64,000 nucleotides of DNA, taken from Cadophora sp. MPI-SDFR-AT-0126 (taxonomy: Eukaryota > Ascomycota > Leotiomycetes > Helotiales > Ploettnerulaceae). Location of the stretch: NCBI GenBank assembly GCA_020747065.1, contig JAGMVK010000001.1:3844001-3908000 (forward strand). Reading direction: 5' to 3'. Position 1 is the stretch's first letter, and every line of letters starts with the position of its first letter. This document shows positions 53,505-64,000 of this stretch, piece after piece. The notes beneath the pieces are model-generated. The model saw nothing but the letters and a program-made list of their open reading frames with translations. It did no database searches and had not been told where the DNA came from. The position numbers and the translations under genes were made by a program.

Positions 53505-55383
53505 ATGGACGAAGAACGGGCTGAGGTAGTTGTCAGTTCAGCTTCACCGACTCTAAGGGCTCCCAAAACGCCAAAAGAAATCTTGGATGATGTGCCGGAC
53601 GGGATACCAAAGACCGGAGCATTCCTCTCACTCGATCCCGATATGTCCACCTTGATCGTCAGACGATTCCACCAACTTTCCACGCGTAACTTACTTTTTC
53701 TCGAGGGTCGCGTGGCAGCTCTTCAGAAGTTGCAACGAAATCTTGATCAAACACAGAAAGAGGAAAGAGATGTCATCGACGCTGACAAGTCATGGGAAGA
53801 GTTTGCTCTTCTGGGAACTGGACGCGGCGCTCGGGGCGGAATGCGTATTCCCGCAATCGCTTTTGCGGAATGGGCCATTTCCCGGGAAAAGCGCAAATCA
53901 GGTACTTTGCCTGGTAAGGAGTCCGAGCCTTTCCAGCAAGCAAAATCGTTGAGATTTGTCAGAATCTTGCTGCAGAGTATCGAGGAGCTCGGAGTTCAGG
54001 ATCAAGAAATGGTATTGGGTGTTGCCCGAGGCGAGCTCCAAACTCTACGAGACAAATTACCAGACAAATTATTCCTGGACCAACCCCAGTCTGAGCCTTC
54101 TCTTCAAGCAAATCTGTTGGAGGTTACAATAAACTGGCTGGGAAAGATAAAGCCCTACCCGTTTCTGGAGAAGCGCGGGATTTCTGGGAAGAGTGACGTT
54201 TTGATACAAGCGAAATTATCAGATATTCTCAAAAGCTTGCTGCAAACTATACAAGACAGCTTGGTTGTGAACGGGTCCGAAATTTCTCAGCAAGCAACGT
54301 TATTGGGTGTTGTCAGGAACGTGCTGCAGACTATACAAGACAACTTTTCTCTCAAGTGGCCTGAGATTATTGGGCTGCACGAAAGGTTGTTGAAGATTGC
54401 CACAGACTCGCTATTAACCATACACCCCAGCGAACGTACGGGGGATCCCGACTTTTCACATCATGCAGAGCTGTTAGCTATTGCTAAAGGTTTGCTGGAA
54501 CGTATACAAATCAGCTTTCGTCACCTGGATTGGCCCGAATCTTCTCTGCAAGGCCCCGTGGGAGTTGTCAAAAGGTTGCTACAGAACATACAAGACGACT
54601 TGCGTCTTAAAGAGACTGAGCTTTCTCAACAAGCAAAGTCGTTAGATCTTGCTGAAACGTCGCTTCGGACTATACAAGACAAATGGGATGTTGCAATCGC
54701 GGTGAAGGATGCCCTCAAGGAATATCGTAAGGGTCGAGAGACAAACCCCCAACAGAGATGGCTACTGACACTTGATAGAAGAAGCGGTTCTTCGCTACCG
54801 TGACATATCGAGCCTCGAGCCTCCTGCTACCCGCTCACTAGAGACAATCCGGAAGTGGTTCAACAGGGAGCAGCCGCATGACTTGCTGAATGTCGATCGA
54901 GCGGGTGGTCCATTTCTGCGTGAATCAGCACTGAACTCTCTGTTTAAAGTAGACCATAAGGAAACAATTGCTCTCCATGTTGGAGCCGACGACGATCCTG
55001 TCTCAAAGAGACTTAGTCAGTGGGAGTGGTACACGAATCTGGCAGGGGTATGTGACTACCCTATTCGGAGAATCGTGCCGAAACTGACAAGTTGACAGCA
55101 AGACATGGTCCAAGGATTCCGGTGGACTCCCGAGAAATGGATTCACGATTCAGTGACTGGGATCAATTTGACCATTGCCATTGTCTTCCTGGTGGGAGCA
55201 ACTTGGTCTTTGTGGGGCTCAGAGCATAGTGATCATGTTACTGTCACCTTAGCGGTACTGACAACATGGGTCATTATCTTCGCGGCATGGATAGGGTTGC
55301 TAACCAATGCGAATCGAGGGGAAGTGTTCGCCGCCACAGCGGCTTATGCAGCAGTGTTGGTGGTATTTGTTGGGACAGGGTGA
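53505..55383 (+). CDS. DUF6594-like membrane protein with an expanded helical repeat
   Basis: Three exons (53505-54726, 54779-55047, 55099-55383) give 591 residues. N-terminus: MDEERAEVVV, then FLSLDPDMSTLIVRRFHQLS and LEGRVAALQKLQRNLDQ, like the first helices of DUF6594. C-terminus: EYQEAVLRYRDISSLEPPAT and ETIRKWFN, then three membrane segments (LTIAIVFLVGATWSLW, TLAVLTTWVIIFAAWIGLL, FAATAAYAAVLVVFVG), the typical DUF6594 end. Between them sit about 260 residues of a 28-residue repeat (about 8-9 copies; consensus like LLxVxxxLLQTIQD) absent from usual family members. The start at 53505 is chosen because the preceding 30 codons look like leader. No stops. The relative at 18772-19751 has the normal short layout and is dead. 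Confidence 0.8.
53930..54710 (+). repeat. Degenerate 84 bp tandem repeat inside the DUF6594-like gene
   Basis: The block ACTATACAAGAC or a close variant recurs at 54246, 54330, about 54417, about 54500, 54585 and 54669, that is every 83-87 bases (28-29 codons). Weaker copies extend left to about 53930. Each unit encodes an amphipathic helix such as LLQTIQD, so the array should form a helical rod. Confidence 0.8.
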
Positions 55384-55590
55384 GGCTACTTGTGTTTTTT
55401 TTAAGGAGGATCCCGAGAACTACATATGACATTAATAGTCTTGGCCTTGTGATCAATTGTTATTTTAATGACCCCCGTCTTCGGAAAGCATATATAAGCT
55501 TCTGCCATAGTTCGTTCTCACCCCGCACGCTCAAGACTTTGAGCCCTCGTCTCCATTGCTCAGGGTTACTTTTCGCAGTCGACCCTCTTA

Positions 55591-56458
55591 CAGTGTAGCT
55601 AATAGTAATACTTCCGTAATACGTCCCATATTTTGCAAGGTCAATACTACCAGGATAATCAGAATGGGAGAAATACTCCGTACCATTTATAACAGTAATT
55701 ATGTACTAATACAAACCGTATAAACGTATTACCACCGTATTGTCGCTCTCAATCTCAAATTAAGGTTACTCCGAGTTCTCATCCACCACTATATCCTTGA
55801 GCTTCAACCACGATTCCAAGCACTCTAGCGACTCCAGGACCTCTATCGACACCTTATTCCGTCGATTCGTAAGTTGGATTCCAATGGAGAAGGCACGCTC
55901 AGGCTCTGCAGACATTGTAGGAATGGAAATAATATCTAGCGCCATCTTGCTCAAATTTGGGTAATTGCGTTGACGCGTGCCCTTTAACTACCACTTTCTT
56001 GCGTCATCTGCATCCATGCTCGTAGGAGACTCGCAATACGAAAATATTGGTGTCGATTTGGCTGTGTTGAGTTAAGCGAAGCAGTATCACCACGAGGGTC
56101 TATATTCAATTGGTTATAACTTTACTATTTTGCAATCAAAAATTATAAGACTTAGATCATTGGAATCGGATAATTCTGTTCTTTAACTTGATGTAAATGT
56201 ACTATCGTAGTGCGAGTTTTTCTGATTTAATGCGAGGTTGAATATGGTGGTTCGCTTAATTTTCTCATTCTTCCCCTCTTGAGTCGCAACCTCCTGATTA
56301 CCGCCGTATACTAATAGTATACCACGATATCACCCAATATTATTTAATAGTACGTATTCGAGGGTCTAATACGCTTACAGTTCATGGTAACGTATTAAAA
56401 TGTATCGTATCGTATTTATCGCCGTATTACTTTATAGGTAATACTATTAGCTACACTG
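55591..56458 (-). mobile_element. hAT-family remnant with TIRs and 8 bp target duplication
   Basis: The ends are inverted repeats: left CAGTGTAGCTAATAGTAATAC, and the right end reversed gives the same 21 bases with one difference. Directly outside, CCCTCTTA is present at 55583-55590 and 56459-56466, the 8 bp target duplication of hAT transposons. The 868 bp body keeps only the end of a transposase on the minus strand, so it cannot move by itself. Confidence 0.9.
55766..56040 (-). pseudogene. hAT transposase C-terminal dimerisation fragment
   Basis: The minus strand reads QRNYPNLSKMALDIISIPTM, SAEPERAFSIG and LECLESWLK, the hallmark of the hAT dimerisation domain (PF05699; usual MAxDxLSIPxxSAxxERxFS). 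One stop (KW*LK) interrupts the upstream part and the rest of the transposase is missing. Confidence 0.85.
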
Positions 56459-56466
56459 CCCTCTTA

Positions 56467-56982
56467 TGACAGCCTCTCCATTAGGCAACATTTCTTCGCA
56501 TTTTGACCCGGCCAACTCGTTATGATCTCGCCCTCAGACAATAACGTGATCTCCCAGCTCACCATGCGAATATACACCTTTGATGACTCGAGCAGGGTTC
56601 CCACAAGCGACAGTGTAAGGCGGTACATCTTATACGAATCGAATTAGTATCTTTTCAATATAGAAAGTCATTAGACAATCATTTATAAGAGCGAAGCATA
56701 TAATGACAGCGACGGACTGAACGCCCGGGGTTCTACACGACACTGCCTATATGGCTCGAGAGGACGGATGCGCGTGTCGGTCTACAATAGGGCATAACAG
56801 TTGGTTTGAGATGCCGGGTAGGCTTAAGGAGCAAACTGCGAAGGAGACACAGGGAGAAGGCTGGCTACCGGAACCCTCGAAGTTGTAGAGGATCTTGACA
56901 TTGCTTCTACATACGGGAAAAGTGTTGTACAGGTCCTTGTATAGGGTGGGGCACGTCGAACTGTACTTTATATATTACCTAC
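56467..56982. other. Intergenic or 5' part of the LINE fragment
   Basis: No clear gene. Its right edge (about 56940-56982) may be decayed LINE sequence. Confidence 0.35.
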
Positions 56983-57808
56983 GTGAGAAATATAAGTTCT
57001 TTGCCGCCATATACAGCAGAACTCGCCGCAATTGCTATGGCAATGGAACAGCTCCCACTACATCTGGTGGGAAGACAGATCACTATTGTCACTAGTAACC
57101 AAGGGGCCCTCCTAGCAACAAGTCAACCAAAACATCAATCAGGGCAAGCTAGCATTGAAAAGATCTACGAGTCAATTGGCAGACTCAGAAAAGGGGGCAA
57201 TTCTGTCTCTATGATGTGGATCCCATCTCAGGGGAGCTTCGAACTAGGCGGCAGAGCAAAGGAAGCGGCGCGAAAAGCCACCGAGCCAGGTCAAACACCA
57301 CAAAGACAATATCCACAAGCCAAGCCCACCATCATAAACAACGACATAGCGAAAGAGGAAACAAGGACCCTGCCAGACGGAGTAGGAAAGTACTCGAAAG
57401 AAATGGACACAGCACTGCCAGGCAAGCACACTCGTATCCTTTACGACAGTCTCAAGCGGAAAGAAGCAAGCGTATTAGCACAACTCCGAACGGGAATGGC
57501 ACGACTCAATGGATACCTCCACCGGATTGGAGCTGCGGAATCAGACCAATGCCAATGCGGCCAAGCAAGGGAAACGGTTAAGCACTTTCTCTTCCGATGC
57601 ACGAGATGGGATGCATACCGAACGCAAATGCTTGCACAGACAGACACAAGAAGAGGTAATCTCTCCTTCTACTTGGGGGGAAATCCCCATCTGACCCAGA
57701 GAAATGGACACCAAATATAGACGCGGTTCGAGCAACGATCAAGTTCGCCATTGCCACAGGACGACTGGACATGGAGGTAGAACAGGCACCCAACACTCCA
57801 CAACCGTA
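56983..57808 (+). pseudogene. LINE (Tad/I-type) 3' fragment: RNase H and C-terminal zinc motif
   Basis: The frame reads LPPYTAELAAIAMAMEQLPL, an RNase H block (the AELxAI glutamate), then VTSNQGALLA and MMWIPS. After a linker come CQCGQARETVKHFLFRCTRW, the C-x-C...H-x3-C motif found at the end of fungal LINE ORF2 proteins. The frame stops at 57718. One base added to the G6 run at 57675-57680 would restore KSPSDPEKWTPNIDAVRATI through to a stop at 57806-57808, so there is a one-base deletion. The reverse transcriptase is missing: a 5'-truncated insertion. Confidence 0.8.
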
Positions 57809-58330
57809 AATCCCATCTCATTCTCTTACCCCGACTAACCCCCAACACCCCTCGTGTCCCCAGCAGGTCTCGCTTCAGTCGCCGACGATAGGACATTGAA
57901 CACTTGGAGGAATGATCTTCAAGCTCACTTGCTACTAACCACACACGAGACCTCGTTTGATCAAGGCAATTACCGAAAGTGGAAGATACTGGAAGAGGCA
58001 TTTCTGTACGGGCTTCAGGAGGTCATGGAAACACTGAACGAAGTGGATTATGTAATATAGACTAGGGGCCTTTAGGTTTAGAACCGGGCGAATAAACTTC
58101 ATCATCACCTTTTGATCTCTGATGAACCATGGGTCCGCCAATCTAAAATCCAAAAAAAGAAGGCTTCTTACAAAAAAAAAATACAATCGATCTATACCTC
58201 ATCATCGAAACGAGAGGTGTTGGTTGAAATGTGGTTTTGACTAGGCGAGGGTGAGCTGAGATCATTTCTTGATTTTCGACCAACTTCTCTGATTACGTAC
58301 AAGACAAAAAGCCAAAGCAAAGATCGATAT
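57809..58330. other. Intergenic
   Basis: A 68-codon frame at 57854-58060 shows no recognised feature. An A9 run lies near 58173-58181. Confidence 0.35.
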
Positions 58331-60535
58331 CTATTGAAGATACACATAAGGGTATTTGTCCAGACAGGCCCTCAGATTCACTATATCACAGAAGTTGTCC
58401 GCCTGTTGGGCAATTTTCCAAATCACAAGAACCGCACAGAAAAAGCAGATCCGATGTTTTGATTCCGCACCAGCCGGAACTGCCAGAACTGCTGGACTTG
58501 TTTCCTCTCGCAACAGACTTATTAGGACGTAATGCATGATGGTGTTCCGATATCTAAACTTGAGATCTCCGTCTGACGCACCCAGGAGAAGATACAGTAG
58601 GGTTTTGTCCGATGGGGCTTTTTCTCGATCGAAGAATGATGGCCAGTCTTCCACGGATATTTTGTCGTTGCCCGAGGCTGCTTTCCAAAGTCCTTTACGG
58701 ATGTAAAGCTCTATATCCGTTAGATAGAAGTGCGAGGACCGCATTGGATTCGGAAACTTGGCACGTAGAGGGAGTCTGTGTTCACCAATGTGGCCGCCCC
58801 GGGGTAAAAAGGTTGTCAAAGAAGCCGATGATAATGCCAATCTTCTCAAACTTGACAAGGATCCGGTACCGAGAGCAGGGGGAGCGTCCGTTCCGTTGGC
58901 ACACATAGGTATATGGATTTCTATGCCAGGAAATTGCTTGTATATCCACGTCAGCGGTACAGTCCAAGTTACGCAAGCAAATACCAGTGTGGCGTCCACT
59001 CTTAATCTGGGGATTGAGGACCTCACTGGCAGTTCGCAGATAGCACTAGCCACGTGGGATATGAAAGCGAAATGTCTCGGTCGATTTGCTTCCCAGACGT
59101 AATCCCAGGACAGAAAATATCCGGGAGGGCCGGCTTCTAGTCTTTCGTCGTCGTCCTCATCCGTATGAGAGGCTTGGTTGTTATTAACTTCAGTCTCCGA
59201 ATAAACAGTCGGGTCTACCGGATGCATTACCACCCGTTGCGAAATACCCTCTGCGGTGAGCCAGAAGTAACAACCTCGTGGAGGGACTATAAAATGCAGA
59301 GTTTTCCAGATCCACCCTTCCCATTCGAATTCGCTTGGACTCAAGGTCGAACTCGAACTCATTTGACCGGAGGTGGAAGTGAGCTCTGGTATGAGGATGT
59401 CTCGTTCCGGGATAGGTAAGAAGAAGCGGGTTGAGTTCTGGGTATTGGGATTGAAAAGAACATTCTTATACCACATATGATCTCGTTTCATAATCGCCAA
59501 TCCTCTCGCTACTACCTCTGAATCTGGCCTCATCCTTGGTGGATCACAGTTCTGGCGCCAGTCCTGGAATAGAAAGTCCTGGTAAGGGCCGCTGCGCGGT
59601 AAGGGCCTCGTTGACGAAGGCGTGATATCGTGCGTAGCTTCTGTAGCATATCCGCCATGACGGAGGCCCATTTCGTGGTCGATTGTTTTAAAATGCGTAT
59701 CACTGTCTGCAGGCTCATCGAATTCAGGGCTGCTGATGACAAGTACCAGTGCGCCATGATGCTCCTGGCTCAGTCCTTGTACAAGTAACACTTTCGGTGT
59801 GAGGACGGTATTCTGCCGCCAGAAAGCGTCATACGCGCTCCATCTAGGCGTAAAAGGATGACGAATGAAGTTGGCAACCTTAGCCGCCCATTGATCTCCT
59901 CTAGCCATCTGTACCGGCGACATGATTCCCGCCGCTATGGGATTATAGTTTATCTCAAGCTCCACTGGACTCGCGGTTCTGAGATATCCGAATTCTTTCA
60001 AGTCTAGATATGCTCCGGATAGCAGTAAAAACTGCAAAAGATCCTCGAACTCGATGCCTGCTTCAGGAAGACGAACTTGTAATTTGTTGTAAACCATGGT
60101 TTTGGTTTGTGCAAGAGGTGTTCGAACCAATCGGTAACCCGTGCGCTCGCTGTTCCAGCGTCCTTGAGACTGCGAGAATGGCAGCCACGACGCACCAGAG
60201 ATACCTCGCAGTTGCTTGTCCAACACTATTTCCGACTCGGTGCCTTCAAAAACTCCAACGCAGAGACTGAGATCATAAACAGAGATCTCTGCCTCCACGT
60301 TTCCACTCAGCCACTTCGTCCTGATTGTCGCATCGGAAGCTTTCTTCGTGAGCACATGGGCATGGCGCAAGACGCTTCGAACATGGATGTATATGAACCA
60401 GGACTTGATAAAGTTGTAAAGAACTGGTAAAATTCCCAAGACTGCAATCGGAACACCGATGTAGGTGATAATATCGGTTGCGGATGGCTTGGCGCTCACA
60501 GAACCCTCGAACCCTTGTTCACTCATGATGTTCAA
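58331..60535 (-). CDS. Uncharacterised fungal membrane-anchored protein
   Basis: A single-exon frame of 734 residues without stops. Residues 20-43 (TDIITYIGVPIAVLGILPVL) form one hydrophobic anchor near the N-terminus, and a second hydrophobic patch lies near 705 (CFFCAVLVIWKIA). Recognisable blocks include RLPEAGIEFEDLLQFLLLSG, GASWLPFSQSQGRW and EWEGWIWKTLHFIVPPRG. I recall similar long hypothetical proteins with this N-terminal ITYIGVP segment in many filamentous fungi, but no function. Met4 (60526) could also be the start. The lack of introns and of RIP sets it apart from the decayed neighbours. Confidence 0.75.
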   Translation of the reverse strand: MNIMSEQGFEGSVSAKPSATDIITYIGVPIAVLGILPVLYNFIKSWFIYIHVRSVLRHAHVLTKKASDATIRTKWLSGNVEAEISVYDLSLCVGVFEGTESEIVLDKQLRGISGASWLPFSQSQGRWNSERTGYRLVRTPLAQTKTMVYNKLQVRLPEAGIEFEDLLQFLLLSGAYLDLKEFGYLRTASPVELEINYNPIAAGIMSPVQMARGDQWAAKVANFIRHPFTPRWSAYDAFWRQNTVLTPKVLLVQGLSQEHHGALVLVISSPEFDEPADSDTHFKTIDHEMGLRHGGYATEATHDITPSSTRPLPRSGPYQDFLFQDWRQNCDPPRMRPDSEVVARGLAIMKRDHMWYKNVLFNPNTQNSTRFFLPIPERDILIPELTSTSGQMSSSSTLSPSEFEWEGWIWKTLHFIVPPRGCYFWLTAEGISQRVVMHPVDPTVYSETEVNNNQASHTDEDDDERLEAGPPGYFLSWDYVWEANRPRHFAFISHVASAICELPVRSSIPRLRVDATLVFACVTWTVPLTWIYKQFPGIEIHIPMCANGTDAPPALGTGSLSSLRRLALSSASLTTFLPRGGHIGEHRLPLRAKFPNPMRSSHFYLTDIELYIRKGLWKAASGNDKISVEDWPSFFDREKAPSDKTLLYLLLGASDGDLKFRYRNTIMHYVLISLLREETSPAVLAVPAGAESKHRICFFCAVLVIWKIAQQADNFCDIVNLRACLDKYPYVYLQ

Positions 60536-62492
60536 TGAGATATGCTATCGAGGCGGCAAGACGCTATGAGGACGTGAGACTGGGCACTATCGATCCAACA
60601 CAAAATTTGGGGTTTCGGTTGGTTTGCATTCTGGGCATGAGATAGGGCGGCTACTCTAGAAGTCTGTAGAATAATTGCGAGAGCCGTCCTAACGAGCCGG
60701 GCGTCGAGGTGCCCGACTGCAACTATCGGCCTATACAAGGTAAGCTCCAACCAGACTGTTGGTGGCCTCGAAGCACAGCCCCAATCTAAGTCCCGTATAG
60801 GACATCATGTGAAGCCGAAAGAAATGTGGATGGGCATGATTGGCAGAAGCAGAATCTTTGCCTTAACGCTGATAAGCTCGGCATTGGAGAACTCCAACCA
60901 AAGATCTAACATCGTTAGAAGCTAGGCCCGCCATATGCAGCCTCGTCAGTCACAAGGCAAAGTAACTTGAAACATCGAAAGATTCAAACTTACGATCGAA
61001 AGAGCGCCAAAAACAATATTTTCATTTTCTTTCACGATCCAGCTACTCAACTCCACTCCACTCCAGCTCTAAAACGTGAACTTTGGCACTCCAAGAGAGA
61101 TTGGAATAGGAGCGCAATTCGACAGAGGCCTAATGCTTGAATGGGGATGTGAAGAGATTTGGCCTCGATTCAGAATCCTCCAGCTGCTCCATTCCTTTCT
61201 GACTGCACCCATTCCAACTAGTCATAGGCTCCTTCGCTCATCTCTTTTCCAGCGGGTGAAGCTAGCGGTCGAGGCTGCTTAAAACAGCGACCAAACCTGC
61301 CGAATTCAGCGGCCCAAACCGCAGTACTCAGTCATATGGTAGAATCTCAGTACTAAGGTATGGGCTGCTGAATTAGGCGACCACGGGTCACGTGATAGGA
61401 AGGACCGACGGACCCCAGCGGTCCCAGCGGTCCTCCGGACTACGAATGTTCTATATAAGAGTGGCACGACTGCCATTAGATAGGAGCTTCGTGCTCAACT
61501 TCAAATAGTACTCTTACCCCATGCTTAGTAACTGTCTTCGCCCGTACGTGATAAACCTTACACTTATCTCTTGATCTTCCCATTATATATGGAGCACGTG
61601 ATCTCCAACTGGCATCTTCCCTACCAATAATGAGCTTGGACAACATACCGTTCTATGAGTTCTCAACAGAATATCGTGGCAGCAGGCCTTCTGTTTTCTG
61701 TTCCAGAAGTTGACGAGTCAAGTGAGTTGACTATCCACGCGGCAAAGGCTGATTGGTCACAAGTGCGGACTGATCTGTGAGGCTGACCTGGGGCAGTTTT
61801 TGCAAGTTCGCGAGCCTCGTTCGTTGAATCACCTCGTTTCCTCTGACAACCTCAGCCACTGTTAATTCAACCCTTACAAAACTTCCCTCATACTAAAGTC
61901 CTCGCCTGTTCTCACTTGTTTCCTGCAAAGGCTACGAAAACATTGGGTTGTTTGACTTCTCGCCACTACCCACTAGGCTTGAGACTGCTGCATTTGTCGA
62001 GATCGTCCTGGCGCTATAATTGTTTGGCAGACGAGAGGGCATATCAATTAGAAACATACATTTTTGGTCGCAGGTTGATGCTCCGTGATAAGAACATTGG
62101 TTCCTCTGCTCCTGTACGTCTCACTATCCTTTCTAGCTTCCGTGTGACCATACTCGTGCCTGCCCTTTGCTGAAGCAAATATGAAGGTAGCTGTTCTTTG
62201 CAAAGCGGAGTCGCAGCGATTACAAGAATAGTACGGAGTAGCACATCCTGCTTTGCCTTGCGAAATAACCTCTGCGTACTGTGCGAGTTCACCGCCGATC
62301 ATTCTGGATTCGGATCTACCGGACTAGGATCCCGACTTCGAGTTCTCGACTTCAATCTGCTACTCACAAATAGCCCGCGCATATTCTTCGGTAAAGGCTT
62401 GACGACAGACAACTCTCAATATTTTAATCTCAGCTCGCCGGCTGCTACGGGTCACACAAGCCCTAACACTTTCGATTCCTAGAGCCGCAGTC
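60536..62492. other. Long intergenic region
   Basis: Nearly 2 kb with no recognised gene. It should hold the divergent promoters of the membrane protein and the Mga2-like gene; the latter's leader may contain unspliced 5' exons (62200-62490). An 80 bp hairpin lies at 61299-61378. Confidence 0.4.
61299..61378. repeat. Short inverted repeat, 18 bp arms
   Basis: 61299-61316 (GCCGAATTCAGCGGCCCA) and 61361-61378 are inverted copies with two mismatches and a 44 bp spacer. It could be a tiny MITE or a regulatory palindrome. No target duplication is evident. Confidence 0.6.
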
Positions 62493-64000
62493 ATGAATGG
62501 ACTTACTATGTCTGGGCCTAGGGAAGCCTCTCCACCTTCTGCAATTGTCACTAGCCAAGAATCCTCCCCTTCCCCATTCTTCAACAACTCACCTTTTCCC
62601 GGTAATGCCGTTGAATTAATCTGCGGAACAATGCTTGGGGGAGCTCCTCAAAATAATAACTTGGAAGCAGGCTTAGGAGGATTCTCGAGCAATGGGACGC
62701 CGGCAATGCAGCAGAGCACGAGTCCCCAGGCCATGCTGCGAATTGCTCCTCAAGCATTTCCTCACATGAGCAATTATTTCAAGCCCGTTCTCACGATCCA
62801 TCCTACACCCCTGAAATCCCGAGTAGAGACTCAAATTCCAATCAAGATGACTCTCTTCCCTATGCCATCAGGCATAGCTAAGCTTCATCTCCCAACGCAC
62901 ACGATCTCGAAACCAAAACTCCTCTCGAAGCCTACTCCTGAAAGATCCCCGGATACACTGGAACTGTACACGACATTAGTATGCACAAGTGCGATGCAGA
63001 ATCCAGAATATAGGCGGCGTGCTTTTGAGCGAGCCGCTGCTGGGGTAATACCGAAAGAAGAGTCTCCCGATGACAACCTAGCGGAAGAGGACGATGGGAA
63101 TAAGCCACTAAATGGTGGAGACGTTAAGATCTGCAAAGGTTGCATGACCCGGGAACGGAAGCGTGCGGCGCGGAAGAAGGTCAGGAAAGTGGAAGAAGAG
63201 GAGTCATGGCACAAAAACGAAGCCAAGCGTGTCATCGTCTTCAACACGCACGAAGTCAAAGATTGGCACACATCGACAAGCCATCCAACTTCTGAGTCTA
63301 CTGGAGACCGACCAGAACCATTTGTCCCGGAGGGGGCTATGCAAATAGATGCCCCTATGCGTATTGCATGCTACTGCCGACATCAGGACGAGAAGCTTGG
63401 ATTTCAGGTGATTTTTACTATAAAGGATTATCAAGATCGTCTGATTGCCCAAGAGATCACTACTTCGATCATGATCACTGATGACCACAAAACACACAAC
63501 ATGCCAGCGTTGTCTACGCAGACATCAAGCGGACCGGATGGACAGATGTACGTTGGATCTGGGGCTTTCTGCAGTGGTGGTACATTCGACATATCCTCTA
63601 CTTATGATCCGCTCAGTAATGTTGCTCGTATCTCTCATTACGATGGGCAGGTTAGACATGAATCAAAGGACGCCCGGTATTCTCACTCATTCCAAGGTCC
63701 GCCCGGACGAGGTTCATTCGGTACTAATGGGAGACCAAAGCCGCTAAGGACGCATTCTTCCGACTCTATTGACAGCACGAGGAGGAAAATGTATTATAGC
63801 ATGGGCTCAGACTATGGAGGAAGTGAAGATGAAGGACCTATTCGAAGCCGGCAAATCAACCAAGGCCGTCCGAGCAGTCGGCAAACGAGTCACTCCAGAA
63901 ATCGGCGCCACAGTGATGCCTATACACCTTCGTATGAGACGTGTTTCGTAGACGTCCCAGGCATCATATTGGCCTCCAGGGGTTTCGGGGAGTGTGTTTC
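62493..64000 (+). CDS. Spt23/Mga2-like transcription regulator, 5' part (runs off the window)
   Basis: A continuous frame of more than 500 codons from ATG 62493 reaches the window edge without a stop. The disordered N-terminus has SPSPFFNNSPFPGNAVELIC. Then come HPTPLKSRVETQIPIKMTLF and LPTHTISKPKLLSKPTPERS, then a Cys/basic block (ICKGCMTRERKRAARKK), VIVFNTHEVKDW, and APMRIACYCRHQDEKLGFQV with ITDDHKTH. These match the conserved region N-terminal to the IPT/TIG domain of fungal Spt23/Mga2 proteins, ER-tethered factors that control fatty-acid desaturase genes. IPT, ankyrin and membrane parts would lie beyond 64000. The frame is open upstream to 62403, so the start could be in an earlier exon. 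Confidence 0.75.
   Translation, partial: MNGLTMSGPREASPPSAIVTSQESSPSPFFNNSPFPGNAVELICGTMLGGAPQNNNLEAGLGGFSSNGTPAMQQSTSPQAMLRIAPQAFPHMSNYFKPVLTIHPTPLKSRVETQIPIKMTLFPMPSGIAKLHLPTHTISKPKLLSKPTPERSPDTLELYTTLVCTSAMQNPEYRRRAFERAAAGVIPKEESPDDNLAEEDDGNKPLNGGDVKICKGCMTRERKRAARKKVRKVEEEESWHKNEAKRVIVFNTHEVKDWHTSTSHPTSESTGDRPEPFVPEGAMQIDAPMRIACYCRHQDEKLGFQVIFTIKDYQDRLIAQEITTSIMITDDHKTHNMPALSTQTSSGPDGQMYVGSGAFCSGGTFDISSTYDPLSNVARISHYDGQVRHESKDARYSHSFQGPPGRGSFGTNGRPKPLRTHSSDSIDSTRRKMYYSMGSDYGGSEDEGPIRSRQINQGRPSSRQTSHSRNRRHSDAYTPSYETCFVDVPGIILASRGFGECV

Noticed and set aside
1..64000. CRISPR arrays, rRNA or tRNA genes
   Set aside because: No regularly spaced repeats with spacers, no rRNA-like blocks and no convincing tRNA cloverleaf were seen by eye. 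A tRNAscan run would be decisive for tRNAs.

Overview
The window is nuclear DNA of a filamentous ascomycete (Pezizomycotina; Leotiomycetes is my guess from gene style, low confidence). Genes have short 50-100 bp GT-AG introns. Families include fungal NLRs, a LaeA-like methyltransferase, DUF6594, DUF3435/FluG and Spt23/Mga2. Large tracts have the signature of repeat-induced point mutation (RIP): TA-rich DNA with CAA/CAG/TGG codons turned into stops. The sequence alternates between gene islands and RIP-degraded repeat islands, as in an accessory or subtelomere-like compartment.

Layout. 1-8460: nested, RIP-killed LTR retroelements, namely a minus-strand gag relic, an inverted pair of 186 bp LTRs, and a minus-strand Ty1/copia relic. 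8461-11952: sharp composition boundary, then a degraded DUF3435/FluG-type tyrosine-recombinase-like gene. 12-18.7 kb: non-RIP DNA without a recognisable gene. 18.7-22.4 kb: three pseudogenes with in-frame stops (DUF6594, FAD monooxygenase, RS-rich protein). 22.6-28.4 kb: a Diels-Alderase-like gene and an intact patatin/NB-ARC/TPR NLR. 29.1-43.5 kb: a second RIP island holding a SERAC1/SesB-like hydrolase relic and a possible patatin relic. It is interrupted by a pristine 7,613 bp Ty1/copia retrotransposon (29933-37545) with identical 215 bp LTRs and a 5 bp target duplication. 44-47.5 kb: decayed genes. 47.8-51.3 kb: divergent pair of LaeA-like methyltransferase and FAD monooxygenase. 51.7-55.4 kb: tandem retropepsin-like protein and a DUF6594 protein with an expanded internal repeat. 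55.6-57.8 kb: hAT remnant with 8 bp target duplication, and a LINE fragment. 58.3-60.5 kb: uncharacterised membrane protein. 62.5-64 kb: 5' part of an Spt23/Mga2-like gene running off the window.

Most striking is a second gene inside the young copia element, antisense between pol and the 3' LTR. It is reconstructed as three exons joined in phase 0, encoding about 209 residues with a Zn2Cys6-like cysteine cluster, a helical middle and a basic tail. The RIP-killed relative at about 3.6-4.4 kb keeps the same cysteine spacing, each lost Cys reading as Tyr (the RIP G-to-A outcome). This antisense protein therefore looks like a stable component of the family. A second theme is a degraded DUF3435 gene at a sharp boundary followed by patatin/NLR cargo, which resembles a decayed Starship-type giant element. 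A third is one-base frameshifts at short homopolymers in three otherwise good reading frames, which may be sequencing errors.
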